From NCBI GenBank assembly GCA_012518765.1, contig JAAYRN010000077.1, positions 1 to 31,887 of the forward strand: a DNA stretch of 31,887 nucleotides, given 5' to 3'. Under the pieces are notes generated by a model. It was not told where the DNA came from, did not search any database, and saw only the letters and a list, made by a program, of their open reading frames with translations. Shown here piece by piece: positions 15,951 through 24,201 of this stretch. The position numbers were made by a program, and so were the translations under genes. Numbering within the stretch: the stretch's first letter is position 1; each line of letters opens with the position of its first letter. Source of the DNA: Bacteroidales bacterium (GTDB taxonomy: Bacteria; Bacteroidota; Bacteroidia; Bacteroidales; WCHB1-69).

Positions 15951-16301
15951 TCTATTTCTAATTGTAATAAAAAGCAAATTTCGGTATAATTTTTTTATTT
16001 TGCAAGAGAATATGTAAAAATACGGAAGTAATATTTTTTCGATATATATAGCATTAAGATATGAATATTTGAGTTTTGTCTTACTTTTTTTTGAAGATGT
16101 ACTCAGGATTTAAAACCTTGTACAATATGATTATGCTGTATGAAGAATACAGAGGATTTTAAATTTAACTTTTTGATTTTGAACACTTAACAAAAAACAG
16201 CGAAAAACAATTCAAAATAAATAGAAACGGCATTGAAAAATAGCTTATTTTTGTAAAAAATAACCATTATAAAATTAATAACCAAAAATTATATTAAGAT
16301 T
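15951..16301. other. 351-base non-coding gap between divergent pyrD and ilvE
   Basis: A/T-rich DNA holding the promoters of two divergent genes. Apart from the -7-like element listed separately, I see a small hairpin (CTGTAT-gaaga-ATACAG, 16136-16152) and two copies of GGATTT about 45 bases apart, none of them convincing. There is a 21-codon open frame at 16097-16162 without a clear start context. No tRNA, riboswitch or strong repeat is visible. Confidence 0.5.
16246..16253 (+). promoter_or_regulatory. candidate -7 element for ilvE
   Basis: TATTTTTG matches the Bacteroidota housekeeping -7 consensus TAnnTTTG, 48 bases before the ilvE start. The expected TTTG at -33 is not evident, so this is a weak call. 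Confidence 0.4.
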
Positions 16302-17318
16302 ATGACAAATATAGATTGGAAAAACTTAGCATTTGGGTATCTGAAAACAGATTATAATGTCAGATGTTACTATCGTAACGGAGAGTGGGGCGAATTGGAA
16401 GTGTCTTCATCTGAGGAAATTCCTATTCACATGGCGGCTACTTGCTTACATTACGGTCAAGAAGCATTTGAAGGATTAAAAGCTTTTCGTGGAAAAGACG
16501 ATAAACTTCGCGTTTTTCGTATGGAAGAAAATGCTAAACGTTTACAAAAATCATGTGAAGGTATTATGATGGCAGAGTTTCCTGTTGAGAAATTTAAAGA
16601 AGCGGTACGCCAAGCTGTAAAATTAAACGAACGATTTGTTCCTCCTTACGGCACAGGAGCATCCTTGTATATACGTCCTTTGATAATTGGAACAGGACCT
16701 CAAGTAGGTGTAAAACCAGCCGATGAGTACTTATTTATTATTTTTGTAACACCTGTAGGCCCTTATTTTAAAGGTGGATTTAAAACTACTCCTTTTGTTG
16801 TTACTCGTAAATATGATAGAGCAGCACCATTAGGAACAGGAACTTATAAAATAGGTGGTAACTATGCTGCAAGTTTACGTGCTGGAACTGAAGCTGTATC
16901 TATGGGATACTCCAATGTGTTTTATTTGGATGCTATTGAAAAGAAATACATTGACGAGTGCGGAGCAGCTAACTTTTTCGGAATAAGAAACGATACTTAC
17001 ATCACTCCAAAATCGGATTCTATTCTACCTTCTATAACCAACAAATCTTTGATGCAATTAGCAGAACATTTGGGAATGAAGGTTGAACGCCGTCCAGTTG
17101 GTATTGAGGAGTTAGAAACTTTTGAAGAAGCAGGAGCATGCGGAACAGCTGCCGTAATAAGTCCTATTGAAAAAATTGACGACTTAGACAACAACAAACA
17201 ATATATCTTTTCAAAAGATGGACAACCCGGTCCATGGAGTACCAAATTATTTAAATTATTACAAGGTATTCAATACGGAGAAGAAGAAGATATATTTAAT
17301 TGGTGCGAAATAATCTAA
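16302..17318 (+). CDS. ilvE: branched-chain amino acid aminotransferase
   Basis: A 338-residue fold-type IV PLP enzyme of the BCAT type II branch, interconverting Leu/Ile/Val with their 2-keto acids in the cytosol. It shows LHYGQEAFEGLKAFRG, the arginine-containing YIRPLIIGTG, the Schiff-base lysine K183 in LGTGTYKIGGNYAAS, the Glu of DECGAANFFG and the C-terminal EEAGACGTAAVISPI. Length is within the family range. It is transcribed alone from the 351-base gap and ends with an intrinsic terminator, so it appears to be a single-gene unit. No ilv or leu genes adjoin it. Confidence 0.95.
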   Translation: MTNIDWKNLAFGYLKTDYNVRCYYRNGEWGELEVSSSEEIPIHMAATCLHYGQEAFEGLKAFRGKDDKLRVFRMEENAKRLQKSCEGIMMAEFPVEKFKEAVRQAVKLNERFVPPYGTGASLYIRPLIIGTGPQVGVKPADEYLFIIFVTPVGPYFKGGFKTTPFVVTRKYDRAAPLGTGTYKIGGNYAASLRAGTEAVSMGYSNVFYLDAIEKKYIDECGAANFFGIRNDTYITPKSDSILPSITNKSLMQLAEHLGMKVERRPVGIEELETFEEAGACGTAAVISPIEKIDDLDNNKQYIFSKDGQPGPWSTKLFKLLQGIQYGEEEDIFNWCEII

Positions 17319-17322
17319 GAGC

Positions 17323-17353
17323 AAAAAAGGAATCTACGTGATTCCTTTTTTTA
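17323..17353 (+). terminator. intrinsic terminator of ilvE
   Basis: AAAAAAGGAATC (17323-17334) pairs with GATTCCTTTTTT (17340-17351) around the loop TACGT and ends in T's, 5 bases after the ilvE stop. Confidence 0.88.
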
Positions 17354-17426
17354 TATGTTTGATACACAAAAACATAAAAAGCCAAAAAAATAATAGAACA
17401 TTACCTAAAATAACCATAAAAATATA

Positions 17427-17434
17427 TAACTTTG
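17427..17434 (+). promoter_or_regulatory. candidate -7 element for the cDPG-synthetase-like gene
   Basis: TAACTTTG fits TAnnTTTG and lies 47 bases before the ATG at 17482, just after the ilvE terminator. A good TTTG at -33 is lacking. Confidence 0.4.
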
Positions 17435-17481
17435 CAGAAGCAAAAAATTAGCGTATATAATAACACAAAAACAATAAAAAT

Positions 17482-18831
17482 ATGATGAAAAAGAAGAATG
17501 TAATTATTATCGGAGCAGCGGGAAGAGATTTCCACAATTTTAATATGTATTTTAGAGGAAATGAAAATTACAATGTAGTAGCATTTACAGCTGCTCAAAT
17601 CCCAGATATTGACGGAAAAAAATATCCTACCGAATTAGCTGGAAATTTATATCCAGATGGAATACCAATTTATTCTCAAGATGATTTGATTGAATTAATT
17701 GAAAAATATAAAGTAGATGAGTGTGTTTTTGCTTACAGCGACGTACATTACAATTATGTAATGGATTTAGCATCGGTGGTGAATGCTGCAGGTGCTGATT
17801 TTAAACTTATGGGCTTAGAAACCACTATGTTGAAATCAACCAAACCCGTTGTTGCAACAGGAGCTGTACGCACAGGAGGAGGGAAAAGCGAGGCATCAAG
17901 AAGAATTGTAGAAGAATTACAAGCATTAGGATTAAAAGTAATTGCAATCAGACATCCTATGCCCTATGGTGATTTGGCAAAACAAGCCGTTCAAAGATTT
18001 GCAACAGTCGAAGATTTGAAAAAACATAAATGTACCATAGAAGAAATGGAAGAATATGAACCACACGTAGTTCGTAATACAATTGTTTATTCAGGAATAG
18101 ATTACGAAGCCATTTTACGCGAAGCCGAAAAAGAAAACCCCGATGTAATATTGTGGGACGGAGGGAATAATGATTTTTCATTTATAAAACCCGATTTAAT
18201 GATTACAATGGTTGATGCTCAAAGAGCTGGAGATGAAACATGTTATTATCCAGGATCTACAACCCTACGTTTAGCCGATGTGGTAGTATTTAATAAAATA
18301 GAAAGTTCCAACTTATACGATTTACAATTGGTAAGAGATAATGTAGCCGAAATAGTACCTAACGCCGTTATAATGGATGCTTGCTCTCCTTCATTTGTAG
18401 ATAATCCTGAAGTAATCAGAGGGAAAAGAGTATTGGTGGTAGAAGAAGGACCTACTGTAACACACGGAGATATTGAGTATAGTTACGGAGCCTTAACCGC
18501 ATTGAAATATGGTGCAGCCGAATTAGTTGACCCCAGAGAATATGCTGTAGGAAAAATTAAAGAAACATTTGAAGATTATCCTAACTTAGGGCCTATTTTA
18601 CCTTCGATGGGATATAGCGACCAACAAGTAGCTGATTTAGAAACAACTATTAGAAATACTCCCTGCGATTTAGTACTTATAGCCACGCCTATAGATATTA
18701 ATAGAGTGATTAAAATAGATAAACCTTGTGTTAAAGTTGGCTCTGAAATGCAAGAAATAGGAAGTCCAAGCTTTAAAGACATTATGGCTGACTTTGCAAA
18801 AAAACACAAACTTGAAGGTTCCAAAAAATAA
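17482..18831 (+). CDS. cyclic 2,3-diphosphoglycerate synthetase-like P-loop protein (COG2403)
   Basis: A 449-residue protein with an N-terminal Rossmann-like part (NVIIIGAAGRDFHNFNMYF), a conserved ADFKLMGLETTMLKS stretch, a Walker-A-like loop VRTGGGKSEASRR (K135, S136), DVILWDGGNNDFSFIKPDLMI and VVVFNKIESS, which looks like a GTPase NKxD-type element. From family knowledge, characterised archaeal members make cyclic 2,3-diphosphoglycerate, a thermolyte, using ATP; bacterial homologues have no established role. It is followed by a terminator, then pyrB, so it is a neighbour of pyrBI rather than clearly part of that operon. The first two codons are both ATG (17482 or 17485). The family call is firm; the function is open. 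Confidence 0.85.
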   Translation: MMKKKNVIIIGAAGRDFHNFNMYFRGNENYNVVAFTAAQIPDIDGKKYPTELAGNLYPDGIPIYSQDDLIELIEKYKVDECVFAYSDVHYNYVMDLASVVNAAGADFKLMGLETTMLKSTKPVVATGAVRTGGGKSEASRRIVEELQALGLKVIAIRHPMPYGDLAKQAVQRFATVEDLKKHKCTIEEMEEYEPHVVRNTIVYSGIDYEAILREAEKENPDVILWDGGNNDFSFIKPDLMITMVDAQRAGDETCYYPGSTTLRLADVVVFNKIESSNLYDLQLVRDNVAEIVPNAVIMDACSPSFVDNPEVIRGKRVLVVEEGPTVTHGDIEYSYGALTALKYGAAELVDPREYAVGKIKETFEDYPNLGPILPSMGYSDQQVADLETTIRNTPCDLVLIATPIDINRVIKIDKPCVKVGSEMQEIGSPSFKDIMADFAKKHKLEGSKK

Positions 18832-18841
18832 TTCAAACGAG

Positions 18842-18873
18842 AAAGCGACTTTCTGAAAAGTCGCTTTTTTTTT
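18842..18873 (+). terminator. intrinsic terminator before pyrB
   Basis: AAAGCGACTTT (18842-18852) and AAAGTCGCTTT (18857-18867) form an 11-bp stem with the 4-base loop CTGA, followed by T's to 18873. It ends only 20 bases before the pyrB ATG, so it could also serve as a conditional attenuator for pyrBI. Confidence 0.88.
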
Positions 18874-18893
18874 AATTTTAATATTACCAAAAA

Positions 18894-19811
18894 ATGATTA
18901 GTTTAAAAAAAAGAAGCTTAATATCTATTACCGACTTTAATACGGAAGAATACCTTCATATTTTATCAATGGCTAAGGATTTTGAAAAAACTCCCATTCA
19001 AAATATAGCCGAAGGGAGAGTAATAGCTACTTTATTTTTTGAACCCTCTACACGTACTCGATTGAGTTTTGAGAGTGCTGCTAATAAATTAGGAGCCAAG
19101 ATAATTGGCTTTGCAGATGTTAATAACTCCAGTGCTACAAAAGGTGAAAGTTTGTCTGATACTATCAAAACTGTAGCTAATTATGCAGACTTAATCATTA
19201 TGCGGCATTCGTTAGAAGGAGCTTCGCGGTGGGCAAGCGAAGTAGCGGATATTCCTGTAATTAATGCGGGTGATGGATCAAATCAGCATCCTACACAATG
19301 CTTGTTGGATTTATATTCTATCAAAAAAACACAAAAAACCTTAGACAACCTCCACGTGGCTATGGTGGGTGATTTAAAATATGGAAGAACCGTTCATTCT
19401 TTAGTAGAAGCTATGTGTAACTTTAACACAACTTTTCATTTAGTTTCGCCCGAAAGTTTAAAGCTACCCAGTGCCGTAAAAATACTTATTAAAGAAAGAA
19501 AACTTACATATTTTCAATATACTGAAATGCAAGAGGCTTTAGATAAAGCAGATATAGTATATATGACACGTGTACAGCGAGAACGTTTTGTAGATATTCA
19601 GGATTATGAAAGGGTTAAAAATGCTTATTTGTTAGATAAATCCATGCTTAACAATGTAAAAGAAAACATGAAAATACTTCATCCGCTTCCTCGTGTGAAT
19701 GAAATAAATAAAGATGTAGACAATACCACACACGCATATTATTTCCAACAAGCTTTAAATGGAGTATATGTACGACAAGCACTTATCGCTTCAATTTTAG
19801 GATTAAAATAA
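18894..19811 (+). CDS. pyrB: aspartate carbamoyltransferase catalytic chain
   Basis: A 305-residue carbamoyltransferase that condenses carbamoyl phosphate with aspartate, the first committed step of pyrimidine synthesis. The carbamoyl-phosphate site is FFEPSTRTRLSFESAANKLG; then SSATKGESLSDTIKT with its loop lysine, MRHSLEGASRWASEV, the HPTQ motif in DGSNQHPTQCLLDLY, the MTRVQRERF segment and the C-terminal LHPLPRVNEI. These are aspartate-type, not ornithine-type, motifs. It precedes pyrI by 6 bases, so the holoenzyme is the allosteric c6r6 type. Transcription must begin in, or read through, the strong terminator just upstream. Confidence 0.96.
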   Translation: MISLKKRSLISITDFNTEEYLHILSMAKDFEKTPIQNIAEGRVIATLFFEPSTRTRLSFESAANKLGAKIIGFADVNNSSATKGESLSDTIKTVANYADLIIMRHSLEGASRWASEVADIPVINAGDGSNQHPTQCLLDLYSIKKTQKTLDNLHVAMVGDLKYGRTVHSLVEAMCNFNTTFHLVSPESLKLPSAVKILIKERKLTYFQYTEMQEALDKADIVYMTRVQRERFVDIQDYERVKNAYLLDKSMLNNVKENMKILHPLPRVNEINKDVDNTTHAYYFQQALNGVYVRQALIASILGLK

Positions 19812-19817
19812 AAAAAA

Positions 19818-20273
19818 ATGGGCAAAAAAGAATTAATAGTATCAGCCATAAAAAATGGAACAGTAATAGACCATATAGCTGCCGATAAACTATTTCAAGT
19901 TATTAAAATATTGAATTTAGATATTTATTCAAATCAAATATTGTTTGGAACTAATTTGAATAGTAAAAAGTTGGGTAGAAAGGCAATTATAAAAATACAG
20001 GATAAATATTTTGAAAGAAGCGAAATTAATAAAATAGCAATTGTTTCGCCTTATGCTACTTTAATAACGATAAAAGATTACGATGTTATCGAAAAATTTG
20101 ACCTTACTTTACCGACATCTTTTGAGGGAATTGTAAAATGTTTTAATCCCAAATGTATAACAAACAATGAAGATGTTTTACAAAAATTTAAAGTGTTGGA
20201 TACAAGTAGTATTAAATTAAGATGCCATTATTGCCAAAAAATAACAAAGGAAGAAACTTTGAATTTCTTATAA
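19818..20273 (+). CDS. pyrI: aspartate carbamoyltransferase regulatory chain
   Basis: A 151-residue regulatory subunit. The N-terminal nucleotide-binding domain contains ELIVSAIKNGTVIDHIAADK, whose conserved residues bind CTP or ATP in E. coli PyrI. The C-terminal zinc domain has four cysteines with spacing C-x4-C-x22-C-x2-C (CFNPKC ... CHYC), holding the contact surface for PyrB. It gives feedback control of the pathway by nucleotides. Its last 6 bases overlap the end of the convergent glycosyltransferase gene, leaving no room for a classical terminator between them. Confidence 0.95.
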   Translation: MGKKELIVSAIKNGTVIDHIAADKLFQVIKILNLDIYSNQILFGTNLNSKKLGRKAIIKIQDKYFERSEINKIAIVSPYATLITIKDYDVIEKFDLTLPTSFEGIVKCFNPKCITNNEDVLQKFKVLDTSSIKLRCHYCQKITKEETLNFL

Positions 20274-21386
20274 AAATTTATCTATAGTTTTCCATAACTG
20301 ATCGGCAGTAGCATCCCAAGAAAATTTTTTTAATTGTTTTTTCCCTTTTAAAACCAACTCGGCATGTAAAGTTTTATTGGTAAAAATTTCAATCATTGCG
20401 TGGGTGATTTCGGTCATATTGTATGGATTAACTAATATAGCAGCGTCGCCGGCAACTTCGGGCATGGCTGTAACATTGGAAGTGATAACAGGAACACCAC
20501 ATGAAAATGCTTCCAAAATAGGGACACCAAATCCTTCAAAATAAGAAACATACAATAAACTTTCGGATGAAGAAATAATTTCATTTAAACGCTGAGTTGA
20601 AACATAACCTGTGAAAATAACATCGTTTTGATATTTCAAGGAACTATAAACCTCTTTCATTGATTTGGTCCAGTATTTTTGTGTTCCAGCAAATACTAAT
20701 TTGGCTTCATATCCTTGGTCCCTGAAAAGATCGAAAGCACGTAGCTGTGTAGTTATGTTTTTACGTTGATTGCCACTACCTACAAAAACAAAATAGGGAT
20801 GACCGTTGGTAAGCGAGTTTCTAACTTTTTCTTTTTCATGAGGAGGAATTTCAAAAAAATCTTCGGCAGCAGCATTGTAAACAACATCTATTTTTTCGGC
20901 AGGAATCTGATATGTATTTATAATATCTCTTTTTGAAAAATTAGAGACCGTAATCAATGCGTCAGCCTTACGAGCAAATAAAGGGAAAAAATAACGACTA
21001 TACAAGCGAGGAAGTAAAGGTAAAAATTCGGGATGATGCTCAAAGTTTAAATCATGAATAATATTGATTGTCTTTACTTTAGTATTTAAACAAAGCCATC
21101 CATCTGGAGAGAGAAATAGGTCGATTTTTTCTTTTTTTAAAGCTCTTTTTATTCCAATTTCGAAAAACAAAAACCATAAAATAGGATGTCTTGCCGGAGG
21201 GAATACAACCACGGGTTTGACATTGTCAGAAAAAATAAATTCGTCCAAATAAGGTCTATCGAAAAAAAAGACAAACTCATGTTCGGGATGTGCTTTTACG
21301 ATACGTTTAAGTACTTCGTACGAAAACCAAGCAATTCCATCCATTTTTCCTTTTACAAACAGCCGAGTATTGACACCTATTCGCAT
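20268..21386 (-). CDS. glycosyltransferase family 4 (GT-B)
   Basis: A 372-residue retaining glycosyltransferase with two Rossmann-like halves. The N-terminal half starts MRIGVNTRLFVKGKMDGIAWFSYEVLK and includes IIHDLNFEHHPE; the C-terminal half has YFVFVGSGNQRKNI and the nucleotide-sugar binding segment SYFEGFGVPILEAFSCGVPVI with the E-x7-E pattern, then MPEVAGDAAILV. It probably adds a sugar to a lipid-linked or surface glycan from the cytosolic face of the membrane; donor and acceptor are unknown. It begins 6 bases after clpC, so it is probably cotranscribed with that chaperone, an unexpected partner. Confidence 0.9.
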   Translation of the reverse strand: MRIGVNTRLFVKGKMDGIAWFSYEVLKRIVKAHPEHEFVFFFDRPYLDEFIFSDNVKPVVVFPPARHPILWFLFFEIGIKRALKKEKIDLFLSPDGWLCLNTKVKTINIIHDLNFEHHPEFLPLLPRLYSRYFFPLFARKADALITVSNFSKRDIINTYQIPAEKIDVVYNAAAEDFFEIPPHEKEKVRNSLTNGHPYFVFVGSGNQRKNITTQLRAFDLFRDQGYEAKLVFAGTQKYWTKSMKEVYSSLKYQNDVIFTGYVSTQRLNEIISSSESLLYVSYFEGFGVPILEAFSCGVPVITSNVTAMPEVAGDAAILVNPYNMTEITHAMIEIFTNKTLHAELVLKGKKQLKKFSWDATADQLWKTIDKFL

Positions 21387-21392
21387 GATTTT

Positions 21393-23930
21393 TTATTCTT
21401 TTTTGACTTTTTTAGGTTTCTTTTTTTTAATATAAAAGGTGTCGGTTTCCTCTTTGTAATGTAAAGTTATATTGTCGCCCGATTCTATTTCTTTATTTAT
21501 AATATTTTCAGAGATAGTGTCTTCTACATATCTTTGAATGGTACGTTTTAAGGGTCTGGCTCCATATTGTGGATCCCATCCTTTTATCGACAGGGCATTT
21601 TTGGCATTATTAGAAAGTGTAAGTTGAATGCCTAATTCTTTTAATCGGTTGTAAACATGCTGTAATTCAATATCAATGATTTTAAAAATTTCTTCTTTTT
21701 CAAGTGTGTTAAATACTATAATTTCATCAATTCGATTGATAAATTCAGGAGCAAATTGTTTGTTAACAGCATCTTCTATTACTTTTTGTGCATTTTTTGA
21801 GTAAGATTCTTTTCGTGCTGTGGTTGAAAAACCTACACCTGTTCCAAATTCTTTTAACTGTCGGCTACCTACGTTGGAAGTCATGATGATAATGGTGTTT
21901 TTAAAATCTACCTTACGTCCCAATCCATCAGTAAGATGCCCTTCGTCAAATACTTGTAGTAGAATATTGTATACGTCTATATGTGCTTTCTCTATTTCGT
22001 CTAATAAAACGATAGAATAGGGTTTTCGTCTTACTTTTTCGGTTAATTGTCCACCCTCTTCGTATCCTACATATCCGGGAGGAGCTCCCACTAAGCGTGA
22101 AATGGTGAATTTTTCCATGTATTCACTCATGTCAATACGAATCATAGCATCGTGGCTATCAAATAAATAATTAGCTAAAACTTTTGCCAAATAGGTTTTT
22201 CCCACACCTGTGGGACCTAAAAAAATAAATGTTCCAATGGGTTTGTTCGGGTCTTTGAGTCCAACTTTGTTTCGGCGTATAGCTTTGGTGATTTTTTGAA
22301 TGGCTTCTTGTTGACCTATGATTTGTTCGTTGAGGTCTTTTTCCATGGAAGATAATTTATGGCTATCTTCTTTGGCTATGCGTTTGGCAGGTACGCCTGT
22401 AATCATAGCTACTACGTCGGCGACAGTTTCTTCCGATACTTCTTTTCGGTTCAGTTGTATTTCTTTTTCCCAGCTTTTTTTAGCAATATCCATTTCTTCT
22501 TCCAACTCTTTAGACATGTCTCTAAATTTAGCTGCTTCTTCGTAAGATTGTTTTTGAATAGCTTCTTTTTTAGCTTCTTCCAATTCTTCCAATCTTTTTT
22601 CCATAGTTATAATGCCTTCAGGGACATCAATGTTATGAATATGAACTCTTGCCCCAGCTTCGTCTAAGGCATCTATGGCTTTATCGGGGAGGCATCGGTC
22701 GGATATATAACGTTGAGTAAGTGTTACACAGGCTTTTATAGCATCTTCTGTGTAATATACTAAGTGATGATCTTCGTATTTACTTTTGATGTTGTTAAGT
22801 ATTTCAATGGTTTCTTGAGGAGATGTAGGTTCTATTAATACTTTTTGAAAGCGTCTTTCCAACGCTCCGTCTGATTCTATGTGTTTACGGTATTCATCTA
22901 AGGTAGTGGCTCCTATACATTGTAATTCGCCGCGAGCTAAAGCAGGTTTAAACATATTGGAAGCATCTAAGGAACCAGAAGCATTTCCGGCACCTACAAT
23001 GGTATGAAGCTCGTCTATAAATAAAATCACATCGGGATTCGCTTCTAGTTCAGCCAAAACAGCTTTCATTCTTTCTTCAAATTGTCCTCGATATTTGGTA
23101 CCAGCTACCATAGAGGCTATGTCTAAGGTAACAATGCGTTTATTGAAAAGTATGCGAGGTACACTACGCTGTTTTATGCGTAAAGCCAATCCTTCGGCTA
23201 TGGCTGATTTTCCTACGCCAGGTTCACCTATCAAAATAGGATTATTTTTCTTTCTTCTGCTAAGAATCTGAGCTATACGCTCTAACTCTTTTTCTCTACC
23301 TACGATGGGATCTAACCTTCCTTCTTCGGCGGCTCTGTTTAGATCGCGTCCGAAAGCATCCAATACAGGGGTAGTATTTCTTTTTTTATTATCTTTCCTT
23401 GACTTCAAACCAGAAGACGGATTTTCGTGGAATGTTGAATCGTCAGGGTCTGTATCTAACGACATATTACGAGGCTCTTCTTGTGTCGATTTTTCCGGCA
23501 TTAACAGATTTTCCACTTTCTTGTAAGTAATTCCGTATTCTTCCAAGAGTTTTTTTATATAGTTATCTTCTTTCCAAAGCATAGCAAGGATTAAATGCTC
23601 AACATCAATGTTTTTGCTATGATGTTTTTTTGCAAACAATCCTGCCAAATTAATGATACGCTCTGTTTGTCGGTATAGAGGTAGGGGCTCGTTGCTTGTA
23701 ATGGGTTTGGAGTCGTAAAGGCTTGCAATTTTTTGTAAAATATGTTCTTTTAATATGTTTGCATCAACATCAAATTCGGCAAAAATATGGCTTAAAACAG
23801 GAGTTTCGTAATCTATCATGCTTAAAAAAAGATGTTCTACTCCTATATACTCATTCCCTAATAGCTGGGCTTCGGTTGAGCTATAGCGAATTACAGTTTC
23901 TAAATCGTTGGAAAAAGACCAATTATTCAT
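21393..23930 (-). CDS. clpC: ATP-dependent Clp protease ATP-binding subunit ClpC
   Basis: An 845-residue Hsp100 unfoldase. It has an N-terminal Clp-N double repeat (about 1-150) that recruits adaptors and substrates; AAA-1 with Walker A GEPGVGKSAIAEG (about 233-241) and Walker B VILFIDELHT; a UVR-type segment (EAIQKQSYEEAAKFRDMSKELEEE, about 455-490), which separates ClpC from ClpB and ClpA; AAA-2 with GPTGVGKTYLAKVLA (about 571-585), GYVGYEEGGQLTE and SNVGSRQ; and a lysine-rich C-terminus. It would deliver proteins to ClpP in the cytosol. The upstream gap (23931-24201) is shared with the divergent glycogen-synthase-like gene. Confidence 0.93.
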   Translation of the reverse strand: MNNWSFSNDLETVIRYSSTEAQLLGNEYIGVEHLFLSMIDYETPVLSHIFAEFDVDANILKEHILQKIASLYDSKPITSNEPLPLYRQTERIINLAGLFAKKHHSKNIDVEHLILAMLWKEDNYIKKLLEEYGITYKKVENLLMPEKSTQEEPRNMSLDTDPDDSTFHENPSSGLKSRKDNKKRNTTPVLDAFGRDLNRAAEEGRLDPIVGREKELERIAQILSRRKKNNPILIGEPGVGKSAIAEGLALRIKQRSVPRILFNKRIVTLDIASMVAGTKYRGQFEERMKAVLAELEANPDVILFIDELHTIVGAGNASGSLDASNMFKPALARGELQCIGATTLDEYRKHIESDGALERRFQKVLIEPTSPQETIEILNNIKSKYEDHHLVYYTEDAIKACVTLTQRYISDRCLPDKAIDALDEAGARVHIHNIDVPEGIITMEKRLEELEEAKKEAIQKQSYEEAAKFRDMSKELEEEMDIAKKSWEKEIQLNRKEVSEETVADVVAMITGVPAKRIAKEDSHKLSSMEKDLNEQIIGQQEAIQKITKAIRRNKVGLKDPNKPIGTFIFLGPTGVGKTYLAKVLANYLFDSHDAMIRIDMSEYMEKFTISRLVGAPPGYVGYEEGGQLTEKVRRKPYSIVLLDEIEKAHIDVYNILLQVFDEGHLTDGLGRKVDFKNTIIIMTSNVGSRQLKEFGTGVGFSTTARKESYSKNAQKVIEDAVNKQFAPEFINRIDEIIVFNTLEKEEIFKIIDIELQHVYNRLKELGIQLTLSNNAKNALSIKGWDPQYGARPLKRTIQRYVEDTISENIINKEIESGDNITLHYKEETDTFYIKKKKPKKVKKE

Positions 23931-24141
23931 TTCTTATATAATTATTTACAGATTGTGAACAAATAAAATTATGTTTACGTTTAAAACATTGTCAAAAATA
24001 TAAAAAAATACAATGCAAAAAAATATACATCCTTACTAATTTTACACATTGTATTGTTATTTAAATTCAGAAAAATTAGTGTGCAAAAGATAGACCATAT
24101 TTTCGTTTCCTGCCATTTTAACAAGGTGTAATTTATTGAAA

Positions 24142-24173
24142 GTTGTTTTTCTCATTTTTTTTTATTATTTTTG
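24142..24173 (+). promoter_or_regulatory. Bacteroidota-type promoter for the glycogen-synthase-like gene
   Basis: GTTG (24142-24145), 20 bases, then TATTTTTG (24166-24173) approximates the TTTG-N19/20-TAnnTTTG housekeeping promoter. Because it lies downstream of an in-frame ATG at 24136, it supports the ATG at 24202 as the real start, with a leader of about 20 bases. Confidence 0.55.
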
Positions 24174-24201
24174 CAAAGCAAATTTTAAAAAAAGAGGTTT
24201 T

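Noticed and set aside
15951..15977. Nine extra N-terminal residues of pyrD
   Set aside because: The family starts at MIDLKV, and this gives the normal length with the catalytic cysteine at 130.
16136..16152. Small hairpin CTGTAT-gaaga-ATACAG
   Set aside because: Only 6 bp with no T-run or known partner; expected by chance in A/T-rich DNA.
16097..16162. 21-codon open frame upstream of ilvE as a possible leader peptide for attenuation
   Set aside because: It is not enriched in Leu/Ile/Val codons, has no clear start context, and no terminator/antiterminator pair follows it.
24009..24053. TACAATG ... CATTGTA inverted repeat in the clpC upstream gap
   Set aside because: A 7-bp A/T-rich repeat 31 bases apart, without promoter context; too weak to call an operator.
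24136..24201. Upstream in-frame start for the glycogen-synthase-like gene
   Set aside because: It would add a Phe-rich stretch unlike the family and place the promoter inside the coding region.
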